The notes: a model not told the origin generated them from the letters alone. A DNA stretch of 15,447 nucleotides from Pseudomonadota bacterium (GCA_023436745.1 JAEZHZ010000008.1:1-15447), one strand, 5' to 3'; counted from the stretch's first letter, positions 1-5,980 are shown. Translations and numbers: made by a program.

Positions 1-61
1 GTGCCGGCGGCTCGGCGCGGGACAGCAGGTTCAGCGGATCGTGTGGTTGTCCGGTGCTCAC
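1..61 (-). CDS. Partial gene coupled to the ECF sigma factor, probable anti-sigma or regulatory partner (N-terminus only)
   Basis: On the minus strand a GTG codon at 61-59 overlaps the TGA stop of the sigma factor (GTGA), and the frame stays open to the window edge. The 20 visible residues begin MSTGQPHDPLNLLSRAEPPA. A G-rich Shine-Dalgarno-like run lies a few bases before the GTG, inside the sigma gene. Overlapping stop and start usually means translational coupling, and the gene directly after an ECF sigma factor is most often its anti-sigma factor. That function is inferred from position only: too little sequence is visible to recognise a domain. The rest of the gene lies outside the window. 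Confidence 0.6.
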   Translation of the reverse strand, partial: MSTGQPHDPLNLLSRAEPPA

Positions 62-651
62 AGGAGCCCCCTCAAGGTCTTGCGCGCCGCATGCACATGG
101 TAGGATACCGTTGCCTCCCTGATACCCATGACCCGGGCGGCATCGGCGTGGCTGAGTTCTTCGGCATAGACCAGCAGCACCGCATCGCGCTGCTGGTCCG
201 GCAGTTGCCGGACGGCTGCCCACAACTGCCGGCCGGTGGCGGAAGCTTCCTGCTCCGCCGCCTGTTCGGAGGGGGCAAGCTCGGCATAGCGATCGGCGTG
301 GCGGCTGCGGCGGGCGCCAGCGCGTTGCATGTCGCGAACTGCATTGATGGTTATGCGGTAGAGCCAGCTCGAAAAGGCGCTGCGCCCGTCGAAGCCGGCA
401 ATGGCGGTGCCGAGCTTGATGCAGACCTCCTGCGCCACGTCCTCGGCATCGCTGCGGTTGCCGCACCAGCGCCATGCCGTGCGATAGATGGCGTCGTAGT
501 GCCGTTCGACCAGTTCCGCGAAGGCGTCGGCGTCGCCATTGCGGGCGCGAACCGCCAGCGCATCCGCGGCGGGAGCGGGAGCGTCGCGGGTGGAAGCGGC
601 TGGGTCGGCAGTCACCGGGTGGGTCAACTCGCGCCTTACTGTGGGCAGCAT
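58..651 (-). CDS. ECF-type RNA polymerase sigma factor
   Basis: This 197-residue protein has the two-domain layout of extracytoplasmic-function sigma factors. Region 2 lies at about 43-110 (AFAELVERHYDAIYRTAW, then the DAEDVAQEV segment, then SSWLYRITINAVRD), and region 4 at about 143-196 (LPDQQRDAVLL, then a helix-turn-helix SHADAARVMGIREATVSYHV). It would direct core RNA polymerase to a small set of stress promoters in the cytoplasm. I chose the ATG at 651-649; the open frame runs further upstream, but that extension is low-complexity and overlaps the divergent small gene, so it is probably not coding. Its stop overlaps the GTG start of the next gene, so the two are probably one operon with sigma and its controller made together. 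No autoregulatory ECF promoter motif is evident upstream. The subfamily cannot be named from sequence alone. Confidence 0.88.
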   Translation of the reverse strand: MLPTVRRELTHPVTADPAASTRDAPAPAADALAVRARNGDADAFAELVERHYDAIYRTAWRWCGNRSDAEDVAQEVCIKLGTAIAGFDGRSAFSSWLYRITINAVRDMQRAGARRSRHADRYAELAPSEQAAEQEASATGRQLWAAVRQLPDQQRDAVLLVYAEELSHADAARVMGIREATVSYHVHAARKTLRGLL

Positions 652-711
652 TGTAGTGCTAAGACGCCGCGGCCCGGGCAAGCCTTGGGCCATAGATGCA
701 GGATTTTTGCC

Positions 712-903
712 GTGTCCGAGGACAAGCCGACCGACAGCCCCTTCAAGCTCAACCGTGGCCGCATCGTATTGCTGGTGCTGGGCGCGGTGCTGGTGCTGAT
801 CGCCATTTCCACCGCCATGGGCGGGATGAGCTCCTACCAGGCGCTGAAGCAGGCCAACACCGCAGCCAAGAGCGCTGCTCCGGAACAGGTCGAAGCGCAG
901 TAG
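712..903 (+). CDS. Small single-pass membrane protein of unknown function
   Basis: A 63-residue protein starting at a GTG codon, with an AGGAT Shine-Dalgarno match at 700-704 seven bases upstream. The N-terminus is polar and charged (MSEDKPTDSPFKLNRGR), followed by one strong hydrophobic helix at about residues 17-38 (IVLLVLGAVLVLIAISTAMG) and a short hydrophilic, Ala/Gln-rich tail. The positive charges just before the helix favour an N-in, C-out topology. It diverges from the ECF sigma gene with about 60 bases between the starts, so both may be controlled from the same spacer. I do not recognise the family. The ribosome-binding site, helix and reading-frame end before a hairpin support a real gene; function is unknown. 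Confidence 0.62.
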   Translation: MSEDKPTDSPFKLNRGRIVLLVLGAVLVLIAISTAMGGMSSYQALKQANTAAKSAAPEQVEAQ

Positions 904-906
904 CGC

Positions 907-927
907 CCGGGGCGAAACCAGCCCCGG
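907..927. terminator. Stem-loop between convergent genes
   Basis: A perfect 7-bp GC stem (CCGGGGC / GCCCCGG) with the 7-base loop GAAACCA lies four bases after the small membrane protein gene and 34 bases beyond the end of mnmA on the opposite strand. There is no T-run on either side, so it is a terminator-like hairpin rather than a canonical intrinsic terminator. Its position between convergent genes suits a shared end. Confidence 0.4.
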
Positions 928-960
928 CACGCCTGTGTTGCCGATGTCAGGCGGTGGCGG

Positions 961-2112
961 TCAGGCGACCAGCGCCTGCGGCACCGCCTCGGCGATGAAG
1001 CCGCCGCCGAGCACTTCGCTGGTGTCGCTGTCGTCGGCGTAGAACACGCAGGCCTGCCCCGGCGAGATGCCGTATTCGCCCGAAACCAGCGTCACCATCA
1101 CCTCGCCGTCGACGAGCTGGATCACTGCCGGCTGCGGCCCGCGGGTGGAGCGCACCTTGACCTCTACGGGCGCGCCGTTACCTGCCGCCGCCTCGGCGAG
1201 GGGCATCGCGCCGAGCCAGTTCACGTCCCGCAGGCGCACGGTATGGGTCTTCAGCGCCTCGCGCGGGCCGACGATGACGCGGCCGGTGCGGTGGTCGAGC
1301 TTGACGACATAGAGCGCTTCGCCCGCGGCAATGCCGAGACCCTTGCGCTGGCCGACCGTGTAGTTGACGATCCCATCATGGGTGCCGAGCACGCGCCCGT
1401 CCATGTGCACGATCTCGCCCCGGGCGAGCGCCTCGGGGTGCATCTTGCGGATGATGTCGGTGTACTTGCCCTGCGGCACGAAGCAGATGTCCTGCGAGTC
1501 GTGCTTGTCGGCGATCTCGAGGCCCATCTCGCGCGCCAGTTCCCGCACTTCGGGCTTGGACATGCCGCCGAGCGGAAAGCGCAGGTAGTCGAGCTGCTCG
1601 CGGGTGGTGGCAAAGAGGAAATAGGTCTGGTCGCGGTCGCCATCGACCGGGCGCAGGAGCTGCCGGCGGCCGTCCCGCCCGAGCCGCGACTGCACATAGT
1701 GGCCGGTGGCGAGGGCGTCGGCGCCGAGGTCCTGCGCCACGGCCATGAGGTCGACGAACTTCACGCTCTGGTTGCAGGCGATGCACGGCACCGGCGTCTC
1801 GCCCTGCTGGTAGGCATTGGCGAAGGGCTCGATGACGGCATCGCGGAAGCGCTGCTCGTAGTCGAGCACGTAGTGCGGAATGCCGAGGGCGGCGGCAACG
1901 CGGCGGGCGTCGTGGATGTCCTGCCCGGCGCAGCAGGCGCCCTTGCGGTGCACGGCCTCGCCGTGGTCGTAAAGCTGGAGGGTCACGCCCACCACCTGAT
2001 AGCCCTGGCGGGCAAGCAGGCCGGCGACGACGGAGGAATCGACGCCCCCGGACATGGCGACTACGACGCGCGTGTCCTCGGGGCGCTTGGGCAGATCAAG
2101 CGAGTTCAACAT
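961..2112 (-). CDS. mnmA: tRNA-specific 2-thiouridylase MnmA
   Basis: MnmA adenylates and thiolates U34 of tRNAs for Lys, Glu and Gln in the cytoplasm, taking sulfur from a persulfide relay. The 383-residue protein (usual family length about 360-400) shows the ATP PP-loop SGGVDS at 21-26, the catalytic cysteine in PCIACNQ (Cys113) and its partner cysteine in DSQDICF (Cys210), the tRNA-binding GHYV region near 137, and the C-terminal beta-barrel containing VNYTVGQRKGLG. I start at the ATG at 2112, where family similarity (LNSLDLP) begins; an in-frame ATG at 2163 with an AAAGG-type site is a possible alternative and would add 17 residues. It diverges from fliK across about 230 bases. All key residues are intact. 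Confidence 0.96.
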   Translation of the reverse strand: MLNSLDLPKRPEDTRVVVAMSGGVDSSVVAGLLARQGYQVVGVTLQLYDHGEAVHRKGACCAGQDIHDARRVAAALGIPHYVLDYEQRFRDAVIEPFANAYQQGETPVPCIACNQSVKFVDLMAVAQDLGADALATGHYVQSRLGRDGRRQLLRPVDGDRDQTYFLFATTREQLDYLRFPLGGMSKPEVRELAREMGLEIADKHDSQDICFVPQGKYTDIIRKMHPEALARGEIVHMDGRVLGTHDGIVNYTVGQRKGLGIAAGEALYVVKLDHRTGRVIVGPREALKTHTVRLRDVNWLGAMPLAEAAAGNGAPVEVKVRSTRGPQPAVIQLVDGEVMVTLVSGEYGISPGQACVFYADDSDTSEVLGGGFIAEAVPQALVA

Positions 2113-2204
2113 CACCAATGCAATCCGGTTGGGGTCAAGGGCCAGCGGACGAGCGCCGCTCATACCGCCTTTGCCGGCGAACCGCAACGAAACTGCCCGG
2201 CAGG

Positions 2205-2219
2205 CGGCAGGTTTTGCCG
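2205..2219. promoter_or_regulatory. Inverted repeat at enhancer distance from the fliK sigma-54 promoter
   Basis: CGGCA-N5-TGCCG is a perfect inverted repeat, with a further TTGCCG half-site at 2226-2231. It lies about 80-95 bases upstream of the fliK -24/-12 element, where sigma-54 activators bind. It resembles what I remember of Caulobacter FlbD (ftr) sites, but I cannot confirm a match. It could instead belong to the divergent mnmA promoter. Confidence 0.45.
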
Positions 2220-2285
2220 GGCTGTTGCCGCAACCAGACGAGCCGTTCTTGAGCTAAGTTGTTGTTTCGGCTGCATTTGTGCAGT

Positions 2286-2301
2286 TGGCACCGCGCTTGC
2301 A
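2286..2301 (+). promoter_or_regulatory. Sigma-54 (RpoN) -24/-12 promoter of fliK-flgD
   Basis: TGGCAC-N5-TTGCA matches the sigma-54 consensus at every conserved position, with GG at 2287-2288 and GC at 2299-2300 at the required 10-base spacing. Transcription should start near 2312, leaving about 30 bases of leader with the ribosome-binding site TTGAGG at 2328-2333. This start site lies downstream of the GTG at 2279, which argues for the later GTG at 2342 as the true fliK start. It implies that the hook genes need RpoN and an ATP-dependent activator. Confidence 0.8.
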
Positions 2302-2341
2302 TTGTTCCGGCTGGATTATTCTGTTCCTTGAGGCCGCTGCC

Positions 2342-3763
2342 GTGGCATCCGCGCTGACCGTCACTCCTGCTGCAACCGGTGCTGCCCGTTCGTTCGGCGC
2401 GGGCGAAGCTGCGTCCGGAGGGGCGGGGGGATTTGCAGCGCTGCTCGATGACGCCGAGCCGGGCATTGCCAGCTCCGGCAGCGCCAGCCGCAGCAGCGAA
2501 GGCGGTCCGGTCGATCTTGCGAGCCTCGTCAAGCTGGCGCTCGGCTTCGAGGGTGAAGGCGCCGACAGCGAGCCGGAGGCCGGCGACCCGGTAGCCGCCG
2601 TGGTGATGGCGCCGACCCTCATGGACACCGAGACCGACAGGCAGCTGAGCGAGCTGATCGATTCCCTCGCAGCGCTGAAATCGGCGCTCGATGCCGGTGA
2701 AACGCTCGACCCCGAACTGGTCGATGATCTTCTCGCCAGGATCGACGCGCTCGGCGGCGCGGCAGCAGGGCTGCGCGGCGCTGCCGGCGACGACCTCGCC
2801 GGGCAACTGGGTGCCGCGCTCATGGCGATGAGCCAGAAACTGGCCGGTGCGGCCGCCAGTGAAGACAGCGCCGCCACCGAGGCGGCCCGCAAGCTCGGCC
2901 TGCGGCTCGATGCGCTGGCGGGTGCCCTGGCCGGGGAAGGTGCTCCCGAGGGCGCTGCCGCCAGCAACGAACTCCGCCAGGCGATCGAGCGGCTGCTGCA
3001 ATCCTCGCCGGCCACCGCCGAGGTGCCGGAAGAACCCGAGCTCGCGCCTGCGGCGCTGAAGCTCGACGAGCCGGTGCTGTTGGGCAAGGGCGGCGCCGGT
3101 GCGGAGGCGGCGGTTGCCGAGGCAAGGCCTTCCGGCCAGAACAACGATGCCCGGCCGAACGCGGCGGCCGAGCGCAATGCCCGCCCGCCGGAGCCGGCCA
3201 GCCCAGCGCCGCCTGCCGCCGGGGCGGAGCCTTCGGGCCAGCCAGCGGTGCCCGGCGCGGCCGATGCAAGCCTGCGGATCGATGCGGCGGCTCCGCGGGT
3301 GATCCAGGCCGGCTACCAGACCAGCCAGCAGCAGCTCAACCTGCCGCAACTCGCCTTCGAGATCGTGCGGCAGGTCAACGAGGGTAATACCCGCTTCCAG
3401 ATCCGGCTCGATCCGCCCGAACTGGGCAAGATCGACGTGCGGCTCGACTTCGACCGCAGCGGGCAGGTGACGGCACGGCTGACGGTCGAGAAGGCGGAAA
3501 CGCTCGACCTGATGCAGCGCGACCAGCGCGCGCTCGAACGGGCGCTGCAGCAGGCGGGGCTCGACGGGCAGAAGACCAACCTCGAATTCTCGCTCAAGCA
3601 GAATCCCTTCGCGGGGCAGGGCAACCATGGCCAGGACGGGCAGGGGCAGGGCAGCGGCCGTGCCGGGCTCGTTGCGGCAGATACCGGCGAGGAGCCCCCG
3701 CCACCCACCGTCAATCTCTATCGCGGCAGCCTGACGGCGAGCGGCGTCAACATCATCGCGTGA
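2342..3763 (+). CDS. fliK: Flagellar hook-length control protein FliK
   Basis: FliK is exported through the flagellar type III apparatus, measures hook length, and through its C-terminal domain switches the export gate from hook to filament substrates. The 473-residue protein has the usual layout. The N-terminal two thirds is long, low-complexity and Ala/Glu/Gly/Pro-rich. A compact C-terminal Flg_hook domain at about residues 325-420 carries the hallmark LDPPELGKIDV (356-366) and a Gln/Leu-rich RDQRALERALQQAGL helix. A Gly/Gln-rich tail follows. I chose the GTG at 2342 because TTGAGG lies eight bases before it and the sigma-54 start falls between it and an earlier in-frame GTG at 2279. flgD follows after 11 bases with its ribosome-binding site on the fliK stop. 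The N-terminal part is recognisable only by composition. Confidence 0.9.
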   Translation: MASALTVTPAATGAARSFGAGEAASGGAGGFAALLDDAEPGIASSGSASRSSEGGPVDLASLVKLALGFEGEGADSEPEAGDPVAAVVMAPTLMDTETDRQLSELIDSLAALKSALDAGETLDPELVDDLLARIDALGGAAAGLRGAAGDDLAGQLGAALMAMSQKLAGAAASEDSAATEAARKLGLRLDALAGALAGEGAPEGAAASNELRQAIERLLQSSPATAEVPEEPELAPAALKLDEPVLLGKGGAGAEAAVAEARPSGQNNDARPNAAAERNARPPEPASPAPPAAGAEPSGQPAVPGAADASLRIDAAAPRVIQAGYQTSQQQLNLPQLAFEIVRQVNEGNTRFQIRLDPPELGKIDVRLDFDRSGQVTARLTVEKAETLDLMQRDQRALERALQQAGLDGQKTNLEFSLKQNPFAGQGNHGQDGQGQGSGRAGLVAADTGEEPPPPTVNLYRGSLTASGVNIIA

Positions 3764-3774
3764 GGACCTGAGCC

Positions 3775-4491
3775 ATGACCGTTGGCGGCGTATCCGGCAC
3801 ATCCAGCCCCTCGAGCCTCGACACCTCGCGGCGCACCATCGCGGACAATTTCGACACCTTCCTGTCGATCCTCACCACGCAGCTGAAGAACCAGAACCCG
3901 CTCGACCCGCTCGACACCAACCAGTTCACCCAGCAGCTGGTGCAGTTCACCGGGGTGGAACAGCAGCTCAAGACCAACCAGTTCCTCGAAACGCTGATGC
4001 TGTCGAGCCAGAACACCGCCAAGTCCGATGCGGTGAGCTATATCGGCAAGCAGGTCACCGCCTCCGGCAAGACCGGCGAACTGACCGACGAGCAGGCGGT
4101 GTTCTGGAGCTACAACGCGGCCGCCAACGTCGCCAACGCCTCGGTGACGATCAAGAACGCCCAGGGGCAGGTGGTCTATACCGAAATGGGTTCGCTCAAT
4201 GCCGGGCCGGGCACCTTCCGCTGGGATGGCCTCGGCAGCAACGGGCAGGTGCAGCCCAACGGCATCTACAGCATCGAGATCACCGGCACCAACCTTGCCG
4301 GCCGGCCCGTGGCTGTCAGTACTTCGTCGGTGGGCATCGTGACCGGCGTCGACTTCACCGGCAGCGTGCCGGTGCTGCAGGTGGGCAAGGGCAAGGTGGC
4401 GATCACCGATGTCACCGACGTGCGGATTCCGGAACCGACGCCGCCAGCCACGGGCGGCGGGGACGGCGACGACGAGGACGAGGCGGCCTGA
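3775..4491 (+). CDS. flgD: Flagellar hook assembly (capping) protein FlgD
   Basis: FlgD forms the scaffold cap at the tip of the growing hook outside the cell and guides FlgE polymerisation. The 238-residue protein has the conserved N-terminal FlgD segment at about 18-70 (NFDTFLSILTTQLKNQNPLD, then NQFTQQLVQFTGVEQQLKTN), followed by the beta-rich Tudor/Ig-like part at about 85-205, with FRWDGLGSNGQ and PNGIYSIEITG as typical sheets. The C-terminus is an unusual short acidic, Gly/Pro-rich tail (GGGDGDDEDEAA). The ATG at 3775 is preceded by GAGGA at 3762-3766, which overlaps the fliK stop, so the two are co-transcribed from the sigma-54 promoter and probably translationally linked. Length matches the family. 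It has no cleavable signal peptide, as expected for a type III export substrate. Confidence 0.95.
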   Translation: MTVGGVSGTSSPSSLDTSRRTIADNFDTFLSILTTQLKNQNPLDPLDTNQFTQQLVQFTGVEQQLKTNQFLETLMLSSQNTAKSDAVSYIGKQVTASGKTGELTDEQAVFWSYNAAANVANASVTIKNAQGQVVYTEMGSLNAGPGTFRWDGLGSNGQVQPNGIYSIEITGTNLAGRPVAVSTSSVGIVTGVDFTGSVPVLQVGKGKVAITDVTDVRIPEPTPPATGGGDGDDEDEAA

Positions 4492-4505
4492 CGGAGCCCC
4501 CGTCA
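4489..4505 (+). terminator. Weak hairpin overlapping the flgD stop
   Basis: TGACGG (beginning with the flgD stop codon) pairs perfectly with CCGTCA at 4500-4505 across a 5-base loop. No T-run follows, so it may attenuate rather than fully terminate the fliK-flgD transcript before the sciP promoter region. Confidence 0.35.
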
Positions 4506-4539
4506 CAAGTGGCCCGCGCCGGTACAGTTTAGATCAATT

Positions 4540-4554
4540 CGTTGAATTTCAACG
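4540..4554. promoter_or_regulatory. Palindrome in the sciP upstream region
   Basis: CGTTGAA-T-TTCAACG is a perfect 7-1-7 inverted repeat about 95 bases before the sciP ATG. It overlaps a second palindrome, TCAA-TTCG-TTGA, at 4534-4545. This AT-rich stretch stands out from the GC-rich surroundings. It is a candidate operator; the protein that would bind is unknown. Confidence 0.4.
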
Positions 4555-4560
4555 CCTTTC

Positions 4561-4597
4561 TTAACGGCTTGTAAGCAACCCCTTAGCCGAATTTTAA
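4561..4597. promoter_or_regulatory. CtrA binding box(es) upstream of sciP
   Basis: TTAG-N7-TTAA at 4583-4597 differs by one base from the CtrA consensus TTAA-N7-TTAA. A weaker match, TTAA followed by GTAAG, begins at 4561. Both lie 50-90 bases before the sciP start. In Caulobacter, CtrA activates sciP and SciP then blocks CtrA-driven transcription, so a CtrA box here is what the gene's known circuit predicts. The role is inferred from motif and position. Confidence 0.65.
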
Positions 4598-4647
4598 GGC
4601 CGCTCAGCTACTCTTCCGACATATGGTCAGGTTGAGTAGAGAGTAAA

Positions 4648-4926
4648 ATGACCGTACAAATGCGTCCACGCGTTAAGTACGTTATCGGGCCGGACGGCAG
4701 TCCGTTGACGATTGCCGATCTTCCACCCGCGAACACCCGCCGCTGGGTCATCCGCCGCAAGGCCGAAGTGGTGGCCGCCGTTCGCGGCGGCCTGCTCAGC
4801 CTCGAGGAAGCGTGCGAACGCTATACCCTCAGCGTCGATGAATTCCTGAACTGGCAGGCCGCCATCGACAAGCACGGCCTCGCCGGATTGCGCACCACCT
4901 GGATTCAGCACTACCGCGAAACCTGA
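4648..4926 (+). CDS. sciP: SciP, DUF1153-family inhibitor of CtrA-activated transcription
   Basis: A 92-residue protein with the full DUF1153 signature: VIGPDGSPLTIADLPP at about 12-27, RRWVIRRKAEVVAAVRGGLL at about 31-50, then a helix-turn-helix-like LEEACERYTLSVDEFLNWQ and the closing GLAGLR. In Caulobacter SciP binds CtrA and DNA in G1 cells and represses CtrA-activated genes, including flagellar and cell-division genes. The ATG at 4648 is preceded by AGAGAG at 4638-4643. It lies directly after fliK-flgD but has its own CtrA-type promoter region and a strong terminator, so it is likely a single-gene unit. Proximity to mnmA and flagellar genes is common in alphaproteobacteria as I remember it. 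Length and conserved residues are normal. Confidence 0.93.
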   Translation: MTVQMRPRVKYVIGPDGSPLTIADLPPANTRRWVIRRKAEVVAAVRGGLLSLEEACERYTLSVDEFLNWQAAIDKHGLAGLRTTWIQHYRET

Positions 4927-4948
4927 TGGTTCGCGGCTGAGTTCATGC

Positions 4949-4982
4949 AAAAGGCCCGCCGGGATGACCGGCGGGCCTTTTT
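4949..4982. terminator. Strong bidirectional intrinsic terminator
   Basis: GGCCCGCCGG (4953-4962) pairs perfectly with CCGGCGGGCC (4968-4977) around the loop GATGA, flanked by AAAA on the left and TTTTT on the right. It can stop sciP transcripts reading right and the ArsR-SRPBCC transcripts reading left. Confidence 0.92.
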
Positions 4983-4997
4983 GCCGTTGGCGGCGAC

Positions 4998-5016
4998 TTC
5001 AGTCGAGCGGCTTGAG
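4998..5016. repeat. Left copy of a 19-bp direct repeat flanking the ArsR-SRPBCC operon
   Basis: ttcagtcgagcggcttgag occurs here and again at 5962-5980 in the same orientation. The right copy is the 3' end, including the stop codon, of the ring-cleaving dioxygenase gene. The 964-base repeat unit contains exactly the two-gene ArsR-SRPBCC operon. Confidence 0.8.
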
Positions 5017-5064
5017 CCGGCGACCGAAAGGGGGGTCTGCCGACACCGCCAGGCTGGCAACTAG
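4999..5064 (-). pseudogene. Remnant of the C-terminus of a ring-cleaving dioxygenase
   Basis: Read on the minus strand to the TGA at 5001-4999, this stretch gives ASLAVSADPPFGRRLKPLD (codons from about 5055). The dioxygenase at 5963-6916 ends with SLALPPF, then GRR, then LKPLD. The order of SLA, PPF, GRR and LKPLD is kept, while intervening residues are missing or changed. It overlaps the stop of the SRPBCC gene in another frame and has no start of its own. I read it as a decayed duplicate of the neighbouring gene's 3' end; chance similarity is unlikely because the last 19 bases are identical. Confidence 0.5.
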
Positions 5065-5537
5065 GCCGCTGCCACGTCTTCGGCAAAGCGGGCGAGGGCA
5101 GCATGCCAGCCGCCCGGCGACGAGAAGAGGCCCACCATCTGCGCTGCTGCACCACCGTAGTTCTCGAGCCCGCGATGCTCGAGCGTTACCTCGGTCTCAC
5201 CGTTGCCCAGGTCCCTGAAGGACACGTGGACCTCAGTGAGCAGGTTCGGATCGAACTGCCATTCGGCAGTGATGCGCCACGCCAGCACCAGCCGATCGGG
5301 TGGATTCCAGGCGAGTACCTCGCCCCACTGGCAGGTGCTGCCATCCTGTCCCACCTCGTACCAGCGTCCCCCGGTGCCCGCCTCCAGAATGGCTTCCCGC
5401 ATGGGTGAGGAACCGATCGAGAAGTTCGATGGCCACCACTGTCCCAGGTTCTCGGTGAAGAAGCGGAAGGCCCGCTCCGGCGTGGCCTTCACGCGCACGA
5501 TGCTCGTCACGGGCGCGATGGCAGTTGCAGGTGTCAT
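5061..5537 (-). CDS. SRPBCC / AHSA1-type ligand-binding domain protein
   Basis: A 158-residue protein of the START/Bet v 1-like helix-grip fold, of the AHSA1 type found next to ArsR regulators. The N-terminus has the typical first strand and helix (SIVRVKATPERAFRFFTENLGQWWP), the middle has GGRWYEVGQDGSTCQWGEVLAWNPPDRLVLAWR, and the C-terminus a long helix after GGWHAALARFA. Such proteins bind hydrophobic ligands in a cytosolic cavity; the ligand cannot be told from sequence. The ATG overlaps the ArsR stop (ATGA, 5537-5534) and is preceded by AGGAGGAAGGA inside the ArsR tail, so the pair is a translationally coupled operon. It probably ends at the bidirectional terminator at 4949-4982. No catalytic residues are expected. 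Confidence 0.88.
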   Translation of the reverse strand: MTPATAIAPVTSIVRVKATPERAFRFFTENLGQWWPSNFSIGSSPMREAILEAGTGGRWYEVGQDGSTCQWGEVLAWNPPDRLVLAWRITAEWQFDPNLLTEVHVSFRDLGNGETEVTLEHRGLENYGGAAAQMVGLFSSPGGWHAALARFAEDVAAA

Positions 5538-5851
5538 TGTCCTTCCTCCTCGCTTTTCTCAAGCTCGGTCGCGAAGGAGGCCAGCGCCTCCGTCCACATG
5601 CCGTCGAGCCATTTGCGCATCTGGTCCAATCCCTGCGGATCGAGCCGATAGATGTTGCGGGTCCCGACCTGATCCGAACGCACCAATCGGGCCTCCCGGA
5701 GCACTTTCAGGTGCTGCGAAACGGCTGACTGCGTCACGGGCAGGGCCCGGGTCAGTTCGGCCACGGATCGCGGGCGGACCGCCACCATCTCGAAGACCGC
5801 CCTCCGCGTAGGATCGGCAAGAGCCACGATCGCGCCGTAGTCATAAGTCAT
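5534..5851 (-). CDS. ArsR-family winged-helix repressor
   Basis: A 105-residue winged-helix protein with the ArsR core: ALADPTRRAVFEM at about 10-22, recognition helix-turn-helix SVAELTRALPVTQSAVSQHLKVLREARLV at about 29-57, and wing VGTRNIYRLDP at about 62-72. The CxC metal-binding motif of metalloregulators is absent (there is no cysteine), so it is the type paired with SRPBCC proteins and probably senses something other than metal. The start codon lies two bases from a perfect palindrome that overlaps the predicted -10 region, consistent with autorepression and perhaps a leaderless transcript. It is coupled to the SRPBCC gene. Similar ArsR-SRPBCC pairs are common in soil alphaproteobacteria; their physiological signal is mostly unknown. 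Confidence 0.92.
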   Translation of the reverse strand: MTYDYGAIVALADPTRRAVFEMVAVRPRSVAELTRALPVTQSAVSQHLKVLREARLVRSDQVGTRNIYRLDPQGLDQMRKWLDGMWTEALASFATELEKSEEEGQ

Positions 5852-5852
5852 G

Positions 5853-5886
5853 ACTAATCATTAGTGTAAACTGATGGTGTTGTCAA
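5853..5886 (-). promoter_or_regulatory. Promoter and operator of the arsR-SRPBCC operon
   Basis: On the minus strand TTGACA (5886-5881), a perfect -35, is followed after 18 bases by AATGAT (5862-5857). That -10 lies inside the palindrome ACTAAT-C-ATTAGT (5853-5865), which ends two bases before the ArsR ATG. A repressor on the palindrome would block polymerase. The predicted start point falls at or next to the ATG. Confidence 0.6.
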
Positions 5887-5926
5887 CGAGGCTGCCTGGA
5901 TCGCCGTCGCGGGCGCGCCAGGATGA

Positions 5927-5946
5927 CCGCACCCGGGAGGGTGTGG
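5927..5946. terminator. Stem-loop beyond the dioxygenase gene
   Basis: CCGCACCC pairs with GGGTGTGG (one G-T pair) around the loop GGGA, 17-36 bases past the stop of the leftward dioxygenase gene. No T-run follows, so termination is only suggested by position. Confidence 0.35.
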
Positions 5947-5961
5947 CCATCGGGCTTGACG

Positions 5962-5980
5962 TTCAGTCGAGCGGCTTGAG
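5962..5980. repeat. Right copy of the 19-bp direct repeat (dioxygenase 3' end)
   Basis: Identical to 4998-5016 and in the same orientation. This copy encodes the intact C-terminus LKPLD and stop of the dioxygenase gene. Confidence 0.8.

Noticed and set aside
1..711. N-terminal extension of the small membrane protein frame back to the window start
   Set aside because: It is antisense to the sigma factor; the ribosome-binding site and membrane helix belong to the GTG start at 712.
1243..2331. A 362-codon plus-strand open frame opposite mnmA
   Set aside because: mnmA on the other strand is certain and this frame shows no domain; it also runs over the sigma-54 promoter.
2135..3802. A 555-codon minus-strand open frame opposite fliK
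   Set aside because: It is antisense to a recognised FliK and has only Arg/Gly/Ala-rich low-complexity sequence; long antisense frames are expected at this GC content.
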